Source: Streptomyces sp. NBC_01288
GTDB lineage: Bacteria > Actinomycetota > Actinomycetes > Streptomycetales > Streptomycetaceae
Direction of reading: 5' to 3'
NCBI RefSeq assembly: GCF_035982055.1
Contig: NZ_CP108427.1
Coordinates: 7,191,001-7,255,000 of the forward strand
DNA: 64,000 bases
The position numbers and the translations under genes are program-made. The notes under the pieces are model-generated. The model worked only from the letters and a program-made list of their open reading frames with translations, was not told the DNA's origin and searched no databases. Every line of letters starts with the position of its first letter. Position 1 is the stretch's first letter. Below are positions 59,216 through 64,000 of this stretch, piece after piece.

Positions 59216-61789
59216 ATGAACAAGGCAGTGAACGACGGTGTCCGGTCGGGCGGCAACGGGGTCTGGTCGGGCAGGTGGGTCGCGGAGCGGCTCGGGGTCG
59301 AACTGCTCGGCGACCCCGAGCTGACCGACCTCCTGGGCCTGGCCCTCCGCCGCAACCCCAAGCGGGCCCACCTGCTGGTGTCGAACGTGCTCGGCAAGCA
59401 CGTCCCGCAGTCCCCGTCGATCGTGTACGGCTACGGCTTCACCCTGGGCCGTAGGGTCCGCGACCTCCTCGGCCCTGACGAGTCCGCCCGGGCGGTGGTC
59501 CTCGGCTACGCGGAGACGGCGACGGGCCTCGGCCACGCGGTGGCGGACGGCATCGCCGTCGCCCCCTACCTCCACTCGACCCGCCGCCCTGTCACCGGCG
59601 TGGCCACGGCAGGCGGCTTCGAGGAGTCCCACTCCCACGCGACGTCCCACCTCCTGCTCCCCGAGAACCCCGAACTCCTCGCGGGCGAGGGCCCGTTGAT
59701 CCTGGTGGACGACGAGTTCTCCACGGGCAACACGGTCCTGAACACGATCCGCGACCTGCACGAGCGTTATCCGCGAGACCGGTACGTGGTGGTCGCCCTG
59801 GTCGACATGCGTTCCTCTGCCGACGCGGGCCGCCTGGACGAGTTCGCGGCGGAGATAGGCGCGAGGGTCGACCTGGTGGCTGCGGCCTCGGGCACGGTTC
59901 GCCTGCCGGCGGGGGTGCTGGAGAAGGGGCAGGAGTTGGTGGCGCGGTACGAGTCAGGGGGTACCGGGACAGGTGGTTCGTCGTCTGCGGCGCCGTCTGG
60001 GCTGGTCGCGCAGTTCCCCGCGCCCCTGAAAACTAACCTGGACGCCGACTCCGCAGGGGCGCGGGGAACTGCGCGACCGGCCCCCACCGGCGCGCACTCG
60101 ACCCACAACCGAATCACCCGAGTCGAACTCCGCTGGCCCAGAAACCTTCCCGACGGCGGACGACACGGCTTCACTCCCCAACACCGAATACGCCTCGAAC
60201 GCGCCCTCCCCGCAATGGCCGCCCGCCTGGCCGAGGCACTCCCGGAAGACGCTCGCCGCGTGCACATCCTCGGGTTCGAAGAGCTGATGTACGCCCCCCT
60301 CCGCCTCGCCCGCGAGCTGGAGCAGGTCGTGGATGCCGGAGTCACCTACTCCACCACCACCCGCTCACCCGTCCTCGCGGTGGACGACCCGGGCTACGCG
60401 ATACGAACCCGCCTGACCTTCCCGGCCCACGACACTCCCGCCGACGGCCCGGGCGACCGCTACGCCTACAACATCGCCGGCGCCGGTTTCGACGCGGTCG
60501 TCGCCGTGCTCGACGACACCGCCGACACCCCCGAACTCCACGCCCCGGACGGCCTGTTGGCGAGGCTCGCCGAACACACCCCGCACGTCGTCCTCGCGGT
60601 GGTGCCCTCGTACGTCCCCGAAAGGCCCCCCATGCTCCCCGACCCCCTCCGCGGCCCCGCCTTCTCCTCGTACGCGTCGGAAGAGGTCGGCTGGCTGCTC
60701 CAGGACCTCTCGGACGTGACGCTGGAGGCGCCGACCGAGGAGCGCGAGGAGGCCATCCAGAGCGGCGGCGCGCACTACGCGGAGTCGCTGCCGGTGGAGT
60801 ACCAGCCGAGCGAGCACTACCAACAGCTGTTCCACACCGCCCTGGACGAGGCTGCCGGACGACTCGCGCTGGCCGTGGGCGCCGTCACCGAACTCGTCCT
60901 CGCCGAACGCTCCCCCCACCCCGTCCTCGTCTCGCTCGCCCGCGCCGGCACCCCCGTAGGCGTCCTGATGCGCCGCTGGGCCCAGCACCGCCACGGTCTC
61001 GACCTCCCGCACTACGCCGTGTCGATCGTGCGCGGCCGGGGCATCGACGCCAACGCGCTCCGCTGGCTCGCCGCCCACCACGACCCCGCCGACGTCGTGT
61101 TCGTCGACGGCTGGACCGGCAAGGGCGCCATCACCCGTGAACTCGCCGACGCGGTCAGGGAGTTCGAGGAGTCCGACGGCATCACCGGCTTCGACCCGGA
61201 GATCGCGGTGCTCGCCGACCCCGGTTCCTGCGTGAAGACATACGGCACCCGCGAGGACTTCCTCATCCCCTCCGCCTGCCTCAACTCGACCGTGTCGGGC
61301 CTGATTTCGCGTACGGTGCTCCGCTCGGACCTGGTCGGCCCGCACGACTTCCACGGCGCCAAGTTCTACCGCGAACTCGCCGGCGCGGACGTCTCGGTGG
61401 ACTTCCTGGACGCCGTGGCCGCCCGCTTCCCGGAGGTGTCGGACGCGGTGACCGTCCTCGCCAAGGAACTGCTCGCCGCCGACCGCACCCCAACCTGGGA
61501 GGGCTGGGCGGCAGTTGAGCGGATCAGTGAGGAGTACGGCATCCACGACGTGAACCTCGTCAAGCCCGGCGTCGGCGAGACCACCCGGGTGCTGCTGCGC
61601 CGGGTGCCCTGGAAGATCCTCGCGCGAGCCGGTGCGGGCGCCGACCTCGACCACGTCAGACTGCTCGCCGAGCAGCGGGGGGTGCCCGTCGAGGAGGTGG
61701 CCGAACTGCCGTACACCTGCGTGGGGTTGATCCACCCCAAGTACACGCGCGGTGCGACCGGCGCCGACGGCAAGGCGGTGGCGGTCTGA
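59216..61789 (+). CDS. PRTase-TRSP-StiP fusion protein of the Ter biosynthetic module
   Basis: 857 residues in three parts. Residues ~15-255 are a phosphoribosyltransferase with PRPP loop LILVDDEFSTGNT (~161-173). Residues ~298-440 contain the TRSP domain, named for the motif seen here as TTTRSPVLAVDDPG. Residues ~475-850 match StiP: SLARAGTPVGVLMRRW, HYAVSIVRGRGID, VFVDGWTGKGAI and LIPSACLNSTVSGLISRT. Between the first two domains, residues ~262-297 are encoded by two facing copies of the dispersed GC-rich element, giving a Pro/Ala/Arg linker. Stop and next start overlap (TGATG). PRTase activity on a base is expected; the product is unknown. Confidence 0.9.
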   Translation: MNKAVNDGVRSGGNGVWSGRWVAERLGVELLGDPELTDLLGLALRRNPKRAHLLVSNVLGKHVPQSPSIVYGYGFTLGRRVRDLLGPDESARAVVLGYAETATGLGHAVADGIAVAPYLHSTRRPVTGVATAGGFEESHSHATSHLLLPENPELLAGEGPLILVDDEFSTGNTVLNTIRDLHERYPRDRYVVVALVDMRSSADAGRLDEFAAEIGARVDLVAAASGTVRLPAGVLEKGQELVARYESGGTGTGGSSSAAPSGLVAQFPAPLKTNLDADSAGARGTARPAPTGAHSTHNRITRVELRWPRNLPDGGRHGFTPQHRIRLERALPAMAARLAEALPEDARRVHILGFEELMYAPLRLARELEQVVDAGVTYSTTTRSPVLAVDDPGYAIRTRLTFPAHDTPADGPGDRYAYNIAGAGFDAVVAVLDDTADTPELHAPDGLLARLAEHTPHVVLAVVPSYVPERPPMLPDPLRGPAFSSYASEEVGWLLQDLSDVTLEAPTEEREEAIQSGGAHYAESLPVEYQPSEHYQQLFHTALDEAAGRLALAVGAVTELVLAERSPHPVLVSLARAGTPVGVLMRRWAQHRHGLDLPHYAVSIVRGRGIDANALRWLAAHHDPADVVFVDGWTGKGAITRELADAVREFEESDGITGFDPEIAVLADPGSCVKTYGTREDFLIPSACLNSTVSGLISRTVLRSDLVGPHDFHGAKFYRELAGADVSVDFLDAVAARFPEVSDAVTVLAKELLAADRTPTWEGWAAVERISEEYGIHDVNLVKPGVGETTRVLLRRVPWKILARAGAGADLDHVRLLAEQRGVPVEEVAELPYTCVGLIHPKYTRGATGADGKAVAV
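59999..60090. repeat. inverted pair of the dispersed element inside a coding sequence
   Basis: A complement-oriented copy (59999-60034) and a direct copy (60056-60090) face each other across 21 bases. Both are close to the intergenic consensus, and the frame stays open through them. RNA from this segment could form a hairpin with more than 25 paired bases. Confidence 0.92.
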
Positions 61790-62601
61790 TGCCGGTACTC
61801 GTCGCCAGTGACCTCGACCGTACGCTCATCTACTCCGCGGCGGCCCTCGCCCTGACGATGCCGGACGCGCGGGCGCCCCGGCTGCTCTGCGTCGAGGTGC
61901 ACGAGAGCAAGCCGTTGTCCTTCATGACGGAGACGTCGGCCGCACTGCTCACTCAACTCGGCGAACTCGGTGACGCGGCCGTCTTCGTCCCGACCACCAC
62001 CCGCACCCGCAAGCAGTACCAGCGCATCAACCTGCCCGGCCCGGAACCGAAGTTCGCGATCTGCGCCAACGGCGGCCACCTCCTCGTCGACGGCGTCACC
62101 GACGAGGACTGGCACGCCCAGGTCCAGGCGAAGCTGGCCGCCGAGTGCGCCCCGCTGGAGGAGGTCCGGCAGTACCTCGCCGACACCGCCGACCCGGCCT
62201 GGGTCCGCAAACACCGCATCGCCGAGGACCTCTTCGCCTACCTCGTAGTGGAGCGCGAGTTGCTCCCCGAGGAATGGGTCAAGGAGCTGGCGGTCTGGGC
62301 GGAGAACCGAGGCTGGACGGTGTCGTTGCAGGGCCGCAAGATCTACGCCGTCCCGAAGCCCCTCACCAAGAGCGCGGCCATGCGAGAGGTGGCCCACCGC
62401 ACCAACGCCACCCTGACCCTGGCAGCCGGCGACTCCCTACTCGACGCCGACCTGCTCCTCGCCGCAGACAAGGGCTGGCGCCCGGGCCACGGTGAACTGG
62501 CAGACGAGGCGTGGACGGCCCCCAACATCACGGCGCTACCAGAGCGAGGCGTCCAGGCAGGCGAACGGATCCTCTACGAGTTCCTGAGGGCGATGCCGTA
62601 G
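61789..62601 (+). CDS. HAD-family phosphatase of the Ter biosynthetic module
   Basis: 270 residues. HAD motif I is VASDLDRTLIY at the N-terminus (nucleophile Asp8), motif II is VPTTTRTRKQY with Thr, motif III Lys lies in KPLTKSAAM, and motif IV is LAAGDSLLDADLLLAAD. The layout is Cof-type/sucrose-phosphatase-like. It is translationally coupled to the PRTase fusion gene and would dephosphorylate its product or an intermediate. Its stop codon is the first base of another repeat copy. Confidence 0.93.
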   Translation: MPVLVASDLDRTLIYSAAALALTMPDARAPRLLCVEVHESKPLSFMTETSAALLTQLGELGDAAVFVPTTTRTRKQYQRINLPGPEPKFAICANGGHLLVDGVTDEDWHAQVQAKLAAECAPLEEVRQYLADTADPAWVRKHRIAEDLFAYLVVERELLPEEWVKELAVWAENRGWTVSLQGRKIYAVPKPLTKSAAMREVAHRTNATLTLAAGDSLLDADLLLAADKGWRPGHGELADEAWTAPNITALPERGVQAGERILYEFLRAMP

Positions 62602-62636
62602 GGGCGCGGGGAACTGCGCGCCCAGCCCCCACGCAC
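62601..62636. repeat. dispersed element copy overlapping the HAD stop codon
   Basis: The final G of the TAG stop is the first base of the element. It lies in a convergent gap before the FmdB-like gene. Confidence 0.88.
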
Positions 62637-62663
62637 CCGCACCCGACAACGCACAGGCTTCGC

Positions 62664-62879
62664 CTAGCCGCAGCACCCGCCCCCACAACAACCGCCGCCC
62701 CCGCCGCCCCCTCCGGCCGCGGGCGCAGAGGACGTACCCCCCACCGCCACAGCCGACAGCAGCTTCACGGTGTCGCCGTGCCCCGCAGGGCAATCCGCCG
62801 GCGCGGACGACTCCGCCATGGGCCGACTCAGTTCGAACGTAGATCCGCACGTGCGGCAGCGGTACTCGTAGCGAGGCAT
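62664..62879 (-). CDS. FmdB-type zinc-ribbon protein with Gly/Cys tail
   Basis: 71 residues. MPRYEYRCRTCGSTFEL holds the first CxxC of the FmdB zinc ribbon, but the second pair reads as a lone Cys in PADCPAGHGD. The C-terminus is a run of glycines ending CCGGGCCG, giving four cysteines in a flexible tail. Such small proteins are called putative regulatory proteins; the true role is unknown. The Cys-rich tail suggests metal or redox binding. Confidence 0.85.
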   Translation of the reverse strand: MPRYEYRCRTCGSTFELSRPMAESSAPADCPAGHGDTVKLLSAVAVGGTSSAPAAGGGGGGGGCCGGGCCG

Positions 62880-63131
62880 GGCCTCAGGCTAACCCCCACC
62901 TCACATGAGTACGGCACCTTCTTTTTTCATGAAGGTTTCGGCTGTGTCCTGTTCTGTCGTTTTCTTATATGGAGAACTTGCGAAGACCACTGGTAATTTG
63001 AGGGCGCCGCGTGATCTGTGAGGCCGGGGGGAACCGGGATTTGCAGTCGTGTTCATGGCAACCATTTCAGACCCTCGTACGTCAATGCGTCTGCCTGTGC
63101 GAGCAATAGGAGTGCGGAGGGGAGTCGCGTC
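62880..63131. other. 252-bp divergent gap upstream of penicillin-binding protein gene
   Basis: It is noticeably A/T-richer than the genes and should hold both promoters. An ACCTTC/GAAGGT inverted repeat (about 62918-62938) around a T-run is the only structure I see. Confidence 0.5.
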
Positions 63132-64000
63132 GTGACCGACGAGGGGGAGGGGGAGGAGCGCCAGGCACCGGACGAGACCATGCAGTTGAAGCTCCCCGCC
63201 GGGTTCCGGCCGGACGAGACCATGCAGCTGCGGTTGTCCGACCTGGAGATACCGGAGGCGTCGGAGATACCCGAGGGGGAGACGAAACCGGTCCGGCACC
63301 GGGGCCGCAAGGCCTACCGCGCGTCCCTCCACAGCCGTCTCTCCCGCCTCGCCGCAGTCCTCCGCACCCGCTTCGCCCTTGTCGCCGCCCGCCTCGCCCC
63401 GGCCGTGATCTTCCTCACGCCGTACGTCCGCAAGTTGCGCCCGATGTACCCGCGCCCCGGCCGTACGGACTGGCGCCGCTGGATACCCTCCTGGCGGCAG
63501 TCGGTCGGGGGTGTCCTGGCCGCCGTAGGACTCAGCGGAATGTTCCTGGTCGTGGCCTACGCGACCACCGACATCCCCTCGAACCTCAACACGTACGCCA
63601 CCCAGCAGGACAACGTGTACTTCTGGTCCGACGGGACGCCCATGGCGCGGACCGGCTGGGTGCAGCGGCAGGCGATGCCGCTGAAGGACATCCCGACCGA
63701 CGTCCGCTGGGCCGTGCTCGCCGCGGAGAACGAGAGCTTCTACAGCGACCCCGGCATCTCCATGAAGGGCATCGCCCGTGCCCTCTACCGCACGGTCGGT
63801 GAGGGGGACACCGAGGGCGGCTCGACGATCACCCAGCAGTACGTGAAGAACGTCTACCTGACGCAGAACCAGACGGTGAGCCGCAAGTTCACCGAGGCGA
63901 TGATCTCCCTCAAGCTCGACAACAAGATGAGCAAGGACAAGATCCTTGAGGGCTATCTCAACACCAGCTGGTTCGGCCGCGGCACCTACGGCCTCCAGCG
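63132..64000 (+). CDS. class A penicillin-binding protein, N-terminal part (window ends inside gene)
   Basis: A GTG-started frame runs off the right edge after 289 codons. A cytoplasmic tail (~1-130) carries two copies of the motif PDETMQL and an Arg-rich stretch. A transmembrane helix follows (VGGVLAAVGLSGMFLVVAYA). Then comes the GT51 glycosyltransferase domain: AAENESFYSDPGIS (motif 1, catalytic Glu), EGGSTITQQYVKN (motif 2), RKFTEAMISLKL (motif 3) and KDKILEGYLNTSWFGRGTYG (motif 4). The transpeptidase domain should lie beyond the window. It polymerises peptidoglycan. Confidence 0.93.
   Translation, partial: MTDEGEGEERQAPDETMQLKLPAGFRPDETMQLRLSDLEIPEASEIPEGETKPVRHRGRKAYRASLHSRLSRLAAVLRTRFALVAARLAPAVIFLTPYVRKLRPMYPRPGRTDWRRWIPSWRQSVGGVLAAVGLSGMFLVVAYATTDIPSNLNTYATQQDNVYFWSDGTPMARTGWVQRQAMPLKDIPTDVRWAVLAAENESFYSDPGISMKGIARALYRTVGEGDTEGGSTITQQYVKNVYLTQNQTVSRKFTEAMISLKLDNKMSKDKILEGYLNTSWFGRGTYGLQ

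Noticed and set aside
1..64000. tRNA or rRNA genes
   Set aside because: GGTTCGA-type T-loop sequences were seen only inside confident coding regions and without flanking acceptor stems.

Overview
The window is high-GC actinobacterial DNA and almost certainly Streptomyces chromosome. Evidence: dense G/C-ending codons, many GTG and TTG starts, Tat and lipoprotein signals, a DUF5753 regulator beside an anti-sigma-type ATPase, the order fasR-fabD-fabH-acpP-fabF, a homodimeric-type aceE, AhpE-like peroxiredoxin and a multi-copy TerD region. I support 57 protein-coding genes, the first and last cut by the window edges. I see no rRNA, tRNA, CRISPR array, insertion sequence or phage gene.

Layout. 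0-7 kb: a truncated XRE/DUF5753 regulator, an ATP-binding regulator, a Tat lipoprotein (DUF3500), a two-gene aromatic hydroxylase/O-methyltransferase cassette whose methyltransferase carries an extra N-terminal VOC-like domain, and a divergent SDR/MerR pair. 7-18 kb: an aminotransferase with a long Met/Pro/Gln-rich tail, then a minus-strand carbohydrate block: enolase-superfamily sugar-acid dehydratase, alcohol dehydrogenase, U32-like protein, ChvE-type binding protein, MmsA-type ATPase, MmsB-type permease and a Tat-exported aldose epimerase. 18-28 kb: a zinc-ribbon membrane protein, MarR/oxidoreductase, a serine hydrolase overlapping a secreted M14 peptidase, and a secreted pyroglutamyl-peptidase homologue whose nucleophile position reads Ser. 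28-33 kb: TetR/GH3 beta-glycosidase, cytosolic aldose epimerase and an SGNH lipoprotein. 33-39 kb: DUF3145 and the type II fatty-acid synthase operon with its PucR-type activator. 39-49 kb: pirin, beta-lactamase-fold protein, GNAT, MerR/aldo-keto reductase, DUF4429, DUF1023 hydrolase, TetR/MFS pump, DUF4190 and a K+ channel. 49-53.5 kb: aceE, DUF3052 and peroxiredoxin. 53.6-62.6 kb: a Ter stress/metal-response locus with four TerD-superfamily proteins, a TerC-like membrane protein, a CitE-like lyase, a large PRTase-TRSP-StiP fusion and a HAD phosphatase. The window ends in a class A penicillin-binding protein.

The most notable signal not tied to a gene is a roughly 35-bp GC-rich element, core GGGGCGCGGGGAACTGCGCG, present in at least 12 copies. 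It is usually found at gene 3' ends, four copies cluster upstream of the sugar-binding-protein gene, and an inverted pair lies in frame inside the PRTase-TRSP-StiP gene. The Ter biosynthetic module, which encodes a predicted but unidentified metabolite pathway, is the best candidate for an under-described system here.

Starts were chosen from ribosome-binding sites, signal peptides, overlaps and family lengths. Family assignments come from reading motifs, not from database searches.
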